DNA of 64,000 nt from an uncultured Bacteroides sp. (GCA_900555635.1 USLU01000011.1:54775-118774), one strand, 5' to 3'; positions 7,970 through 17,434 are shown, counted from the first letter of the stretch. Numbers and translations: made by a program. Notes: generated from the letters alone by a model not told the origin.

Positions 7970-10900
7970 ATGAACTTACGAATATTTATTGAACGCCCTG
8001 TGCTCTCTGCCGTTATCTCGATTGTGATCGTGGTAGTGGGCATCATCGGGCTATTCACCCTACCTGTGGAGCAATACCCCGATATCGCTCCGCCCACCGT
8101 GCAGGTATACACCGGTTACGACGGTGCAAGTGCCGAGACTGTTCAGAAGAGCGTTATCGCTCCTTTGGAAGAAGCCATCAACGGTGTAGAAGACATGACT
8201 TACATGACTTCCAGTGCATCCAACTCCGGTTCGGCTGAAATAACCATTTATTTCAAACAAGGCACTGACCCCGACATGGCAGCCGTCAATGTGCAGAACC
8301 GTGTATCAAAAGCCGCCGGACAACTTCCGGCAGAAGTAACCCGTGTAGGTGTCTCCGTAAACAAGCGCCAGAATGGTATGTTGCAGATATTTACGCTGCA
8401 TAGTCCCGATAGTTCGTTCGACGAGAATTTCCTCTCGAACTACATCAACATAAACCTGAAACCTGCGATTCTGCGCATATCCGGTGTGGGCGACGTGCAG
8501 GTGATGGGTGGCGTGTACTCCATGCGTGTGTGGCTCAAGCCCGACGTCATGGCGCAGTACAAGCTGATCCCTTCCGATGTAGTTGCCGCACTGGCATCGC
8601 AGAACATCGAAGCCTCCACAGGTTCTATCGGTGAAAACTCCAAAGAAGCCAAAGCATACACCATGAAGTATCGCGGACGCCTGATGACTCCCGAAGAATT
8701 CGGCGAGATTGTAGTCCGCAGTACTCCGGGTGGCGAAGTGTTGCGACTGAAGGAAGTGGCCGATATCAGCCTCGGACAGGAAAACTATTCTTATAAAGGC
8801 AGCTTCAACGGTAAGCCTGGTGTAGCTTGTATGATTTACCAGACTGCCGGCTCCAATGCTACGGAAATCAACCGTGAGATCGATGCCTTGTTGGCAGATG
8901 CCTCGAAGACTCTTCCCAAAGGTGCTGAAATCACCCAGTTGATGAGTACCAACGAGTTCCTGTTCGCCTCTATTCACGAAGTAGTGAAGACGTTGATTGA
9001 AGCGATCCTGCTGGTAATCCTTATTGTGTATATCTTCTTGCAGGATATTCGTTCTACGATAATCCCGTTGGTGGGTATTGTCGTTTCACTTATCGGAACG
9101 TTTGCTTTCATGGCAATGGTAGGTTTCAGTATCAACCTGATAACGCTCTTTGCACTGGTACTCGTCATAGGGACGGTGGTGGACGATGCGATTATTGTCG
9201 TGGAGGCGGTGCAGGCCAAGTTCGATGCGGGCTACCGTTCGCCCTTCAAGGCAAGTGTGGATGCTATGAAGGGATTGAGTAACGCTATCATTACCACTTC
9301 ACTGGTATTTATGGCAGTGTTCATTCCCGTGTCGTTCATGAGTGGTACTTCGGGCACGTTCTACACCCAGTTTGGTTTGACAATGGCAGTAGCGGTAGGT
9401 ATATCGGCTATCAATGCCTTGACGCTGAGTCCCGCACTCTGTGCTTTGATTCTGAAACCTTATACCAACGAAGACGGTACGCAGAAGCAGAATTTCGCCG
9501 CCCGTTTCCGTCGTGCATTCAATACGGCTTTCGACCTGATGGTGGAGAAGTACAAGAAAGGTGTACTGTTCTTTATCCGCCGCAAGTGGTTGGCAGGAAC
9601 TCTTCTTGCCGGAACCGTCGTGATACTTGTCCTGTTGATGAACAGTACCAAGACCGGACTGGTACCCGATGAAGACCAGGGACTTGTGTTCGTTTCGGTT
9701 GCAACCCAGCCGGGTAATTCGCTCTATGCTACGGACGGAGTGTTGAATCGGGTGGAAGAACGCATTCAGCAGATTCCCCAAGTGAAGCACGTGCTCAAAG
9801 TAACCGGATGGTCTATCGGAGGTTCAGGAAACTCTTCGGGTATCTTCTTTGTCCGACTGAAACCGTGGGACGAACGTCCTAAAGAAGAAGACCATGTACA
9901 GGCAGTGATCGGTCAGATCTATGCTCGTACGGGAGACATTAAAGATGCCACCATCTTTGCAATGGCGCCGGGTATGATTCCGGGTTACGATATGGGTAAC
10001 GCCCTCGAAATACAGATGCAGGATAAGGCAGGTGCCGATCTGACGGAATTCTTCGGTATCACCCGCCAGTTCATCGACTCGTTGAATCATCGTCCGGAGC
10101 TGGCTATGGCATTCTCTTCATTCGACATCAAGTACCCCCAATGGCAAGTCGATGTGGATGCAGCCAAATGTCTGCGCGCCGGTATCATGCCCGACGAGGT
10201 GCTTGCTACGATGGGCGGATATTACGGAGGTAGCTATGTATCCAACTTCAACCGCTTCTCCCGCGTATATCGTGTGATGGTGCAGGCCGATCCGAAGTAT
10301 CGTCTCGATGAGGCTTCGCTCAATAACCATTATGTGCGCTTGTCCAATGGCGAGATGGCCCCACTGAGCCAGTTCGTTACGTTGACCAAAGTATATGGTG
10401 CCGAGAGCCTGAACCGCTTCAATATGTACAACTCCATTGCACTCAACGCCATGCCTGCCGAAGGCTATAGTACGGGTGAAGCCATCCGTGCCGTGCAGGA
10501 AACGGCTACGAAGGTACTGCCCGCAGGTTATGGATTCGACTTTGGTGGACTGAGCCGCGAGGAAAGCAAGCAGAGCAATACGACCGTTATTATCTTCGGT
10601 ATCTGTCTGCTGATGGTTTACTTGTTGCTGAGTGCGCTCTACGAGAGTTTCTTTGTACCGTTTGCCGTCTTACTCAGTGTTCCGGCAGGGTTGATGGGTA
10701 GCTTCCTGTTTGCCAAACTGCTTGGCTTGGAGAATAATATCTATTTGCAAACGGGACTTATCATGCTCATCGGCTTATTGGCGAAAACGGCAATTCTGCT
10801 TACAGAATACGCCACTGAACGCCGCCGTGCCGGAATGAGTCTGACGTCTGCCGCACTCGTTGCCGCCAAAGACCGTCTGCGTCCTATCTTGATGACCGCA

Positions 10901-11179
10901 TTGACAATGATCTTTGGTATGATACCGCTGATGCTTGCTTCGGGGGTAGGTGCCAATGGTAACAGTTCGCTCGGAACAGGTGTAGTAGGTGGTATGGTGG
11001 TAGGAACATTGGCGTTGCTGTTTGTAGTGCCTGTTATGTTTATCATCTTCCAGGCTATTCAGGAGAGAGTACGCCCTATTCATTTCGGCGAAACGGAAGA
11101 CTTGCAGATTCAAGAAGAATTAGAAGCCGCCGAGATAGAGCGACAACGACATTTAGAGCAAAAAGGGAGTAAGAAGTAA
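7970..11179 (+). CDS. RND efflux pump inner-membrane transporter (AcrB/MexB type, HAE1)
   Basis: At 1069 residues this is full length for a hydrophobe/amphiphile efflux RND pump. It begins with the typical MNLRIFIERPVLSAVISIVIV helix. Proton-relay residues are present: the Asp pair in GTVVDDAIIVVEAV and the Lys in GLLAKTAILLTEYA. The two large periplasmic loops and the second TM cluster (about 880-1040) are intact. It works as a trimer with the adaptor upstream and the channel downstream, exporting drugs, bile salts or other amphiphiles using the proton gradient. The GC-richer codon use of this operon compared with the central Sus region suggests an older, well-expressed chromosomal locus. 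Confidence 0.93.
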   Translation: MNLRIFIERPVLSAVISIVIVVVGIIGLFTLPVEQYPDIAPPTVQVYTGYDGASAETVQKSVIAPLEEAINGVEDMTYMTSSASNSGSAEITIYFKQGTDPDMAAVNVQNRVSKAAGQLPAEVTRVGVSVNKRQNGMLQIFTLHSPDSSFDENFLSNYININLKPAILRISGVGDVQVMGGVYSMRVWLKPDVMAQYKLIPSDVVAALASQNIEASTGSIGENSKEAKAYTMKYRGRLMTPEEFGEIVVRSTPGGEVLRLKEVADISLGQENYSYKGSFNGKPGVACMIYQTAGSNATEINREIDALLADASKTLPKGAEITQLMSTNEFLFASIHEVVKTLIEAILLVILIVYIFLQDIRSTIIPLVGIVVSLIGTFAFMAMVGFSINLITLFALVLVIGTVVDDAIIVVEAVQAKFDAGYRSPFKASVDAMKGLSNAIITTSLVFMAVFIPVSFMSGTSGTFYTQFGLTMAVAVGISAINALTLSPALCALILKPYTNEDGTQKQNFAARFRRAFNTAFDLMVEKYKKGVLFFIRRKWLAGTLLAGTVVILVLLMNSTKTGLVPDEDQGLVFVSVATQPGNSLYATDGVLNRVEERIQQIPQVKHVLKVTGWSIGGSGNSSGIFFVRLKPWDERPKEEDHVQAVIGQIYARTGDIKDATIFAMAPGMIPGYDMGNALEIQMQDKAGADLTEFFGITRQFIDSLNHRPELAMAFSSFDIKYPQWQVDVDAAKCLRAGIMPDEVLATMGGYYGGSYVSNFNRFSRVYRVMVQADPKYRLDEASLNNHYVRLSNGEMAPLSQFVTLTKVYGAESLNRFNMYNSIALNAMPAEGYSTGEAIRAVQETATKVLPAGYGFDFGGLSREESKQSNTTVIIFGICLLMVYLLLSALYESFFVPFAVLLSVPAGLMGSFLFAKLLGLENNIYLQTGLIMLIGLLAKTAILLTEYATERRRAGMSLTSAALVAAKDRLRPILMTALTMIFGMIPLMLASGVGANGNSSLGTGVVGGMVVGTLALLFVVPVMFIIFQAIQERVRPIHFGETEDLQIQEELEAAEIERQRHLEQKGSKK

Positions 11180-11215
11180 AACGATCCCCTTTCATAAACA
11201 AGATATATACAGATA

Positions 11216-12598
11216 ATGAAAAAGCAAATAATCACTTTAGTTGTAGCAGCGCTCTCATTGAGCAGCTGCGGCATCTATACTAAGTACAAGCCTGTAACTA
11301 CCGTTCCCGACAAACTCTACGGAACGGATGTAACGGTGGTTGATACTCTTGGAACGGCAGGCAGCACCGGCAGCCTCGCCGATCTGAGCTGGCGTCAGCT
11401 CTTCACCGATCCCCAGCTGCAAGCCCTTATAGAACAGGGATTGCAGAATAACACCGACCTCCAGTCTGCCCAGTGGCGGGTGGAGGAGGCGCGTGCTTCA
11501 CTGAGTGCAGCGCGTCTTGCCTATCTTCCCTCTTTTGCTCTCTCTCCACAAGGTACAGTGAGCAGCTTCGATAAGGGAAAGGCTTCGCAAATCTATTCGT
11601 TGCCCGTCACTTCCAATTGGGAGATCGACATTTTCGGTCGTCTGACTAACGCCAAGCGTCGTGCCAAAGCTCTTCATGCACAGAGCCAGGAATACGAACT
11701 TGCCGTCAAAACGCAACTCATAGCAAACCTGGCGAATGCTTACTACACCCTTCTAATGCTTGACGCCCAATTGGCAATCTCGAAAGAGACCGAAGTAAAA
11801 TGGAAAGAAAGCGTTCGCGTGATGCAAGCCTTGAAGTATGCCGGACAAGGAAATGAAGCTGGACTGGCACAGACCGAAGCTACTTATTACTCTATTTGTA
11901 CCACTGTTCTCGATTTGCAGGAGCAGATCAGTCAAGTAGAAAATAGCCTTTGCTTGATGTTGGGTGAAACACCCCGGTCCATCCGTCGTGGCAAACTTGA
12001 AGGTCAGGTCCTTCCGCAGGAGTTATCTGTTGGCATTCCCTTGCAACTTCTTGCCAACCGTCCTGACGTAAAAGCCGCCGAACTGGCATTGACGCAAGCC
12101 TTTTACTCCACCAACGAAGCCCGCTCAGCTTTCTATCCTTCTATTACCCTCAGCGGTTCTGCCGGATGGACGAATGGTGCCGGAGAGATGATATTGAATC
12201 CGGGTAAGTTGTTGTTATCAGCCGTAGGCTCACTCACCCAGCCGCTGTTTAATAACGGACAGAACATCGCCCGCCTTAAAATAGCCAAAGCCCAACAGGA
12301 GGAAGCGAAACTCGCCTTCACCCAATCGTTGCTCAACGCCGGTGCCGAAGTGAATAATGCCTTGAAACAAAACCAGACGGCTCGTGACAAAGCAAGCTTC
12401 TACACCAAGCAGATTGCTTCACTGCAAACAGCGGTTTCAAGCACCCGGCTGTTGATGCAACACGGCAGTTCCACCTACCTCGAAGTCCTCACTGCCCAGC
12501 AAACGTTGTTGACTGCCGAACTGACACAAGTCAGCAACCGCTTCCAGGAGATACAAAGCGTGATAAATCTGTATCAGGCGTTAGGCGGGGGAAGATAG
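11216..12598 (+). CDS. outer-membrane efflux channel (OprM/TolC family)
   Basis: The 460-residue lipoprotein (Cys18 in LSLSSCG) has the duplicated outer-membrane efflux protein architecture. The first half contains LSWRQLFTDPQLQALIEQGL and LPSFALSPQG, the second ANRPDVKAAELALTQAFYSTNEARSAFYPSI. It forms the trimeric exit duct for the RND pump. It starts 36 bp after the pump gene and is the last gene of the operon, followed by a long inverted repeat. NodT-type lipoproteins with this layout are usually about 450-480 residues, so it is complete. Confidence 0.92.
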   Translation: MKKQIITLVVAALSLSSCGIYTKYKPVTTVPDKLYGTDVTVVDTLGTAGSTGSLADLSWRQLFTDPQLQALIEQGLQNNTDLQSAQWRVEEARASLSAARLAYLPSFALSPQGTVSSFDKGKASQIYSLPVTSNWEIDIFGRLTNAKRRAKALHAQSQEYELAVKTQLIANLANAYYTLLMLDAQLAISKETEVKWKESVRVMQALKYAGQGNEAGLAQTEATYYSICTTVLDLQEQISQVENSLCLMLGETPRSIRRGKLEGQVLPQELSVGIPLQLLANRPDVKAAELALTQAFYSTNEARSAFYPSITLSGSAGWTNGAGEMILNPGKLLLSAVGSLTQPLFNNGQNIARLKIAKAQQEEAKLAFTQSLLNAGAEVNNALKQNQTARDKASFYTKQIASLQTAVSSTRLLMQHGSSTYLEVLTAQQTLLTAELTQVSNRFQEIQSVINLYQALGGGR

Positions 12599-12620
12599 TG
12601 AAATAATTCATTTCAGAGCG

Positions 12621-12758
12621 GATATGAGTTAAATGACAAAAGAATTATTTTTCAGACATAAGAACAAAAGAACATACTCGTAGCGTGCTATAGCTTATGT
12701 TTTTCTTTTTGTTCTTTTGTTCTTCTGTCTGAAAAATAATATTCTGTTTAGCTCATGT
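12621..12758. repeat. long imperfect inverted repeat between convergent genes
   Basis: The left arm at 12641-12674 pairs with the right arm at about 12710-12745, with one mismatch and a two-base bulge over about 34 bp, around a loop of about 35 bp. Weaker pairing (GATATGAGTTAAA against TTTAGCTCATGTC) extends it to 12621-12758. It lies after the efflux operon and before the oppositely oriented DUF4251 gene. It could act as a bidirectional terminator or be a MITE/REP-like element. Confidence 0.65.
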
Positions 12759-12799
12759 CTAAAAGCGAAATGTACTAAATATTCCCCAGCATAGTATCA

Positions 12800-13378
12800 C
12801 TAAATAGACCTTCCTTTGAATACATTCGACTCCTCCAGTGGTACTAACCTTCCGTTCAGAGTCAGAGTATTGGAGTTATAATTCGGGCTGATCCGGGCGG
12901 TAGCTTTATTTCCTCCATGTGTCAGTGTAATGAATACCTGGGCTGAAATGCCGATACCTTGCACACTGAAACTACAATTTATATTTCCTCTCTTATCCGT
13001 AGAAATTTTTAAATCACTGGTATTACCGTCAACTGTTATACCGCCGATGCCGTTCGGACCTGGATTGGGGGTGTTGAAAGCTACTTGTACAGAGGCGCGC
13101 TTATCGTTCACCATCACGAAGTTTGTATTTGAGGTGACGAAAGCATTCCGTCCCCGTTTAAAGCTGACCTGATCTACTTCAAGTACAAAAGCCTTGTTGT
13201 TGATGGCATTTACTGCGACTTGATAGGCACGCTCTTCTTCTGCTTTGATGCGAGCTTTTTCTGCTTCACGCTGTGCTTTACGTTCTTCCTTGCGGGATGA
13301 ACTGCTGGTTTGCTGTGCTTGGGCAGCAACAAATGCGCCGGCAAGCACTAATAGGGTTAATGCAATAATCTTCTTCAT
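12800..13378 (-). CDS. DUF4251 domain-containing exported protein
   Basis: This 192-residue protein has a signal peptide (MKKIIALTLLVLAGAFVAAQAQ), then a short charged Lys/Glu/Arg-rich coil (about 27-50), then a beta-rich domain. The motifs FVLEVDQVSFKRGR, GGITVDGNTSD and FSVQGIGISAQVFITLTHGGNKA are those of DUF4251, a Bacteroidales family of unknown function. It is probably periplasmic. It is a single-gene unit between the inverted repeat and a divergent GNAT gene. Confidence 0.8.
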   Translation of the reverse strand: MKKIIALTLLVLAGAFVAAQAQQTSSSSRKEERKAQREAEKARIKAEEERAYQVAVNAINNKAFVLEVDQVSFKRGRNAFVTSNTNFVMVNDKRASVQVAFNTPNPGPNGIGGITVDGNTSDLKISTDKRGNINCSFSVQGIGISAQVFITLTHGGNKATARISPNYNSNTLTLNGRLVPLEESNVFKGRSI

Positions 13379-13454
13379 AATTGTTCTGTTTTTAGGTTTA
13401 TATATTGTTCGTTATATAAACACTGTAAAGATGAAAAAGTTATTTGAATATACC

Positions 13455-13462
13455 TATCTTTG
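13455..13462 (+). promoter_or_regulatory. putative -7 box for the GNAT/YoaP gene
   Basis: TATCTTTG fits the Bacteroides -7 consensus, 86 bp before the start codon at 13548. A -33 element at the right distance is not obvious. Confidence 0.4.
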
Positions 13463-13547
13463 CCTCATTGATTATTAGATTAATATCTAACTTGTTCGAT
13501 TTTGAGATTATTAGTCTTAAGATTGTTAAAACTACAATAACTGATTT

Positions 13548-14318
13548 ATGGAAGCAAATTACATTACCCTCACAAAAGAGAATATCGGCAAAGAACACAT
13601 CTGCTGCGGCTTTTCCGATAAGAAATGCAAAGAGAGTTATGAACTTAAAAAAGCCTGGTTAAAGAAAGAGTTCGATAACGGATATGTTTTCCGGCGGCTG
13701 GATGAGCGTGCAAAGGTTTTCATCGAATATGTTCCTGTCGAAAAGGCATGGATACCTGTCGATGCACCGGGCTATCTGATGATAGGCTGCTTTTGGGTGG
13801 CCGGGCAGTATAAAGGGCAGGGGCATGCAAAAGCACTGTTGCAGTCGGTCATTGAGGATGCAAAGTCGCAGGGCAAGAATGGGATTGTTACAGTAGTCGG
13901 TACTAAGAAGTTTCATTTTATGAGCGATACGAAGTGGCTGTTGCAGCATGGCTTCGTAACGGTTGAGAAACTATCTGACGGCTTCTCGCTCCTGGCTCTG
14001 ACAATAAAACCAGATGCACCTGTTCCTGCGTTTAAAGAATGTGTAAAGGGAGGTGAATGTCCCGAAAAGAATGGTTTGGTAGTATATTACACCAATCGTT
14101 GTCCTTTTACAGAATACTATGTGAAGGATTCACTGGTACAGTTGGCCGAGAAATATAAAGTACCTTTAAAGATTGTAAAACTGGAAACGATGGAACAGGC
14201 ACAAACTGCACCTACTCCGGCTACCATTTTTGCCATTTATAATAAGGGGAAGTTTGTAACGACCGACATTAGCATCTGTACCGAAGCAAAGTTTGTTAAG
14301 ATGCTGAATCCGGGATAA
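13548..14318 (+). CDS. GNAT acetyltransferase with C-terminal YoaP-like domain
   Basis: This is a 256-residue protein. Residues 1-150 are a GNAT-like domain whose acetyl-CoA loop is visible as GQYKGQGHAKALL (about 87-99). Residues of about 170-255 match the YoaP-like domain, which often follows such acetyltransferases (VVYYTNRCPFTEYYV and TPATIFAIYNKGKFVT); this part is thioredoxin-like in look. The N-terminus carries cysteines (ICCGFSDKKC). The acceptor substrate is unknown. The gene ends 6 bp before the stop of the convergent EamA transporter gene. Confidence 0.8.
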   Translation: MEANYITLTKENIGKEHICCGFSDKKCKESYELKKAWLKKEFDNGYVFRRLDERAKVFIEYVPVEKAWIPVDAPGYLMIGCFWVAGQYKGQGHAKALLQSVIEDAKSQGKNGIVTVVGTKKFHFMSDTKWLLQHGFVTVEKLSDGFSLLALTIKPDAPVPAFKECVKGGECPEKNGLVVYYTNRCPFTEYYVKDSLVQLAEKYKVPLKIVKLETMEQAQTAPTPATIFAIYNKGKFVTTDISICTEAKFVKMLNPG

Positions 14319-14324
14319 TGCTAC

Positions 14325-15269
14325 TTATTCGCCACTCCCGGTTTTTCTCTTCATAGGCAGTCTTGGGAACAATTTTCTGAACCGCACTAAGTAAGTGGTT
14401 ATATTGCTTCCGGCTATAATGAATGTTACAGCCAGGATTATCAGCAATATGCCACAACTGAGTCGTGGCGTGAGTGATTCTCCGAAAATCATTACTCCGA
14501 AGAAGACTGCCGTCACGGGTTCCAATGCTCCGAGGATAGCTGTTGGAGTAGAGCCGATGTATTGGATAGCCTGCGTCGTACAAAGAAAAGAGATAGCTGT
14601 GGGGAATACCGCCAATGCAATCAGGTTGCCCCATAAATACCACTTATCCACCACATGCAGGCTTTGCCCGAAATCAACGCGCATCAGGAAAAGGGACAAT
14701 CCGAAGAGCAGTACGTAAAAAGTAACTTTGAGTGTTGCTACATCTTGCAGCCTCGGCCGGTTTACTCCTACAATATAGATGGCGTAGGAGAGGGCGGAGA
14801 CCATGACCAGACCTACTCCAATCAGACTAAGCGTAGCTCCGTCACTACTTTGGTAAAGCAGACCGATGCCACTCAGAGCCAGTAAGATGCACAGACCGGT
14901 TTGTAGTGTAACTTTCTCTTTGAAGACCAATGCCATAATCAGTGCCACAAAAATAGGATAAACGAATAGTATCGTTGAGGCAATGCCGGCTTCCATATAA
15001 TTGTAGCTCTGAAACAGAGCGAGTGAGGAGAGGGCAACCAACCATCCCAGAACAATGAGTGGCAGCACTTCTTTTCGTTTCAGCTTAAAATCCCTGCCTC
15101 GTACTTTGAGCATGATGCCCAATATGGGTATAGCAAACAAGTATCTGAAAAACAAAACAGAATCCGCATCCATACCTTCCTTGTAGAGTGGGAGGGCGAA
15201 GAGCGGATTCATGCCGTAAGTGGCTGCTGCAATACTTCCTAATATATATCCTTTTACCTTTGCATTCAT
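14325..15269 (-). CDS. EamA/DMT-family transporter
   Basis: The 314-residue inner-membrane protein has about ten hydrophobic helices in two EamA repeats. The first runs from YILGSIAAATYGMNPLFALPLY, the second from LIGVGLVMVSALSYAIYIVGVN; the conserved PTAILGALEPVTAVFFGVMIFGE segment falls in the second. DMT transporters export or exchange small metabolites such as amino acids or nucleosides; the substrate here cannot be read from sequence. It has its own promoter at about 15313-15343 and converges on the GNAT gene. Confidence 0.85.
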   Translation of the reverse strand: MNAKVKGYILGSIAAATYGMNPLFALPLYKEGMDADSVLFFRYLFAIPILGIMLKVRGRDFKLKRKEVLPLIVLGWLVALSSLALFQSYNYMEAGIASTILFVYPIFVALIMALVFKEKVTLQTGLCILLALSGIGLLYQSSDGATLSLIGVGLVMVSALSYAIYIVGVNRPRLQDVATLKVTFYVLLFGLSLFLMRVDFGQSLHVVDKWYLWGNLIALAVFPTAISFLCTTQAIQYIGSTPTAILGALEPVTAVFFGVMIFGESLTPRLSCGILLIILAVTFIIAGSNITTYLVRFRKLFPRLPMKRKTGSGE

Positions 15270-15312
15270 AAGCTTTGATATTAATCTTCCTGATATCCGT
15301 ACTTTGGGGCTG

Positions 15313-15343
15313 CAAAGGTAGGTCTAACTTTTATATCTGCAAT
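15313..15343 (-). promoter_or_regulatory. putative promoter of the EamA transporter gene
   Basis: On the minus strand, -7 TACCTTTG (15320-15313) lies 19 bp from a -33-like ATTG (15343-15340), a good Bacteroides promoter about 45 bp upstream of the start codon. Confidence 0.6.
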
Positions 15344-15397
15344 AATCCCGGCATACAAGATTTCTAAAATTCAGGAGTGACCGTCAAAGCGGATTTA

Positions 15398-16387
15398 TCA
15401 GAATATATATTGAAGTCCGAATTGGTAACCTATATATAATTGCTGCATTCTTGAAGAACCACTCTTCTTCCATAAAGAATGATTAGGGAACATTTTAAGG
15501 TTGTTCATATCTTTTGTATCCATATAATTGATGCCTGCTCCTGCAAACAATTCGACGTGTTTGCCGATTCTGAAAGCGGGCAGTAGCGAATAACCTGCAT
15601 TGAAGACCGGCTCGTCCGTATTGTTGCCGATACTGGTGACTTTGAGTTCATTGTTTATTCTGAACCAGGGTGTGACAGGGATATGAGCACCCAATCCACC
15701 TTCGGTCACCAGCGAATTGTTACTTGATTTGTGGTTGTATCCCACACCCAAGATGCCATACGTATATTTTCCACCTGAACGGAATGACACTACCGTACTA
15801 CCTATTGCATCGTAAGTGACTGCAATGCCTTTCTCTCCGTTCTTTATAATGTTGATTAATCCGATAGGGCAGTCACTGTTCTCTGCAATATTGATAAGCC
15901 CTGCAAATTGCACACCATGTACATCTTTGGCGATATTTATCACTCCTGCAAACTGCACACCATTCACGTCAGAAGCAATATTGGCTAATCCCGAAAACTG
16001 GAAGCCCTTCATTTCGGAAGCAGTATTTGCTAATCCCGCCATTTGGAAGCCACTGAAACGGTTTTTGTTGATATTGGCCAATCCGGCATTCTGAAATCCT
16101 TGTCCATCATTGCCTACGTAGTTTGCCAGTCCCGCCATTTGGAAACCTTTGGCGTCATTCAGTACGACATTTGCCAGTCCTCCCCAAGTAAACGCTTCTT
16201 CATTCTGTGAAATACCTGCCAATAAATTGATAGAAATCGTATTAGTGTATTGATGCGAATACATTCCATTGGTGCTGAGAGGAGGAAAGAAAGTTAATTG
16301 AAACGTCGTTCTTTTCTCTGTGCTTGTCTGAGCAGACAATGTGCTATACGTTAATACGCATAGTAGTAATGTCAAAATCTTCTTCAT
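15398..16387 (-). CDS. surface-repeat outer-membrane protein (LA_2272-type repeats)
   Basis: The mature start is best placed at the ATG at 16387, giving MKKILTLLLCVLTYSTLSAQ, a clean signal peptide. The open frame runs 23 codons further upstream without a plausible leader. Residues of about 65-185 are built from about eight imperfect units of 18 residues centred on GxQxAGLANxA or GVQFAGxINIA, typical of the LA_2272 surface-repeat family. The C-terminal third is a predicted beta-barrel ending LYIGYQFGLQYIF with a terminal Phe. It is about 329 residues in total. The function is unknown; location at the outer membrane is inferred from the barrel-like end. Confidence 0.75.
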   Translation of the reverse strand: MKKILTLLLCVLTYSTLSAQTSTEKRTTFQLTFFPPLSTNGMYSHQYTNTISINLLAGISQNEEAFTWGGLANVVLNDAKGFQMAGLANYVGNDGQGFQNAGLANINKNRFSGFQMAGLANTASEMKGFQFSGLANIASDVNGVQFAGVINIAKDVHGVQFAGLINIAENSDCPIGLINIIKNGEKGIAVTYDAIGSTVVSFRSGGKYTYGILGVGYNHKSSNNSLVTEGGLGAHIPVTPWFRINNELKVTSIGNNTDEPVFNAGYSLLPAFRIGKHVELFAGAGINYMDTKDMNNLKMFPNHSLWKKSGSSRMQQLYIGYQFGLQYIF

Positions 16388-16607
16388 CTTTCTGTTCTTT
16401 TTGTTAGTAATCCTTTTTGTTTTCGGATGCGAAGATATACCAAAATAGTTTTGCATCCGGGAGTTTGTAGACGAAATTGCTGGTTCCTGATGACGAAACC
16501 GATGGATTGTACAAAGATTGTAGTATAAGTATTAATAGAAAACTTCCTCAATCTTTATCGAAAACTTGCTTTGCTTAGAGATAAAACTTACCTTTGCTAT
16601 AGGGAAA

Positions 16608-16704
16608 ACTATAACCGCAACTTTTGATTATAAAACCGTAACTTCTGATTATATAATCAAAACTTCTGATTATAAAACCGCAATTTCTGATTAAAGTTTG
16701 TGCT
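16608..16704. repeat. 21-bp tandem repeat array upstream of the HU-like gene
   Basis: Four contiguous units start at 16621, 16642, 16663 and 16684 on the core CTTCTGATTATAAAACCG, with a partial unit before them. The period is exactly 21 bp, two helical turns. There are no spacers, so it is not a CRISPR array. It is the main content of the roughly 400-bp gap between the surface-repeat gene and the HU-like gene and ends about 90 bp before that start codon. Confidence 0.75.
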
Positions 16705-16792
16705 ATGAGTAAGGAAACTTTTGTCACTATATAAAGCAAGTTTTCTCTTAACGTGAAGTGTTTTTTATATTAACATCCAATCAATCAGAAAT

Positions 16793-17434
16793 ATGGCATA
16801 CTATGTAATGGAAGAAATGCCCGACATACACAAGAAGGGCGAACGGGTACTTTATCCCCGTTTTGCAATGATAGAGCAAATATCCACCGAGCAACTGGCA
16901 CAGTTTATAGCCGAAAGCAGCGGTTTCAACATGGGCGATATCCTAGGAATTGTGAAACAGGTTGCTATCGAAATGGCGAATCAGATGGCGCAGGGACGCT
17001 CTGTAAAGCTCGATGATATCGGTACTTTTACACCTGCCTTGGCTCTGCGCGAAGGTAAAGAACGCGAAGAAGCCGGTGAAGGAGCCAAGCACCGCAATGC
17101 ACAAAGCATCGTAGTAGGCAAAGTGAATTTCCGTGTAGATATGGGCCTTGTGAGGCGCATCAACAAGCGGTGCCTGCTGGAACGTGCGCCTTGGAAGACC
17201 CGCCGCTCCTCTCAAAAATTCACTCCGGATCAACGGCATGCCTTGGCTATGAAGTATCTGGATACTCATCCTTTTCTCACAGTCAGCGAATATCAAAGAT
17301 TGACGGGGCTGCTTCGCACCACTGCCACTAATGAGTTGCGCCAATGGGCCTATCAGGCCGATTCTGGTATTGATATTAGCGGACGAGGAACGCACCGGGT
17401 ATATATCAAGAAGGATATCATTGCTAACGAGTGA
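16793..17434 (+). CDS. HU-like DNA-binding protein with C-terminal extension
   Basis: This 213-residue protein has an HU/IHF-like domain in residues 1-125: QISTEQLAQFIAESSGFNMGDILGIVKQVA, then SVKLDDIGTFTPAL, matching the helices and beta-arm entry of the Bacteroides HU-DNA-binding family. Residues of about 140-213 add a helical domain that looks like a winged helix (FTPDQRHALAMKYLDTHPFL, SEYQRLTGL, ATNELRQW). Such proteins are common near Bacteroides surface loci, with unclear roles in nucleoid binding or regulation. It is a single gene preceded by a 21-bp tandem array that could be its own binding region. Confidence 0.75.
   Translation: MAYYVMEEMPDIHKKGERVLYPRFAMIEQISTEQLAQFIAESSGFNMGDILGIVKQVAIEMANQMAQGRSVKLDDIGTFTPALALREGKEREEAGEGAKHRNAQSIVVGKVNFRVDMGLVRRINKRCLLERAPWKTRRSSQKFTPDQRHALAMKYLDTHPFLTVSEYQRLTGLLRTTATNELRQWAYQADSGIDISGRGTHRVYIKKDIIANE

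Noticed and set aside
16608..16704. CRISPR array
   Set aside because: Units are contiguous with a 21-bp period and no spacers, and no cas genes are near. The same holds for the array at 45790-45877.
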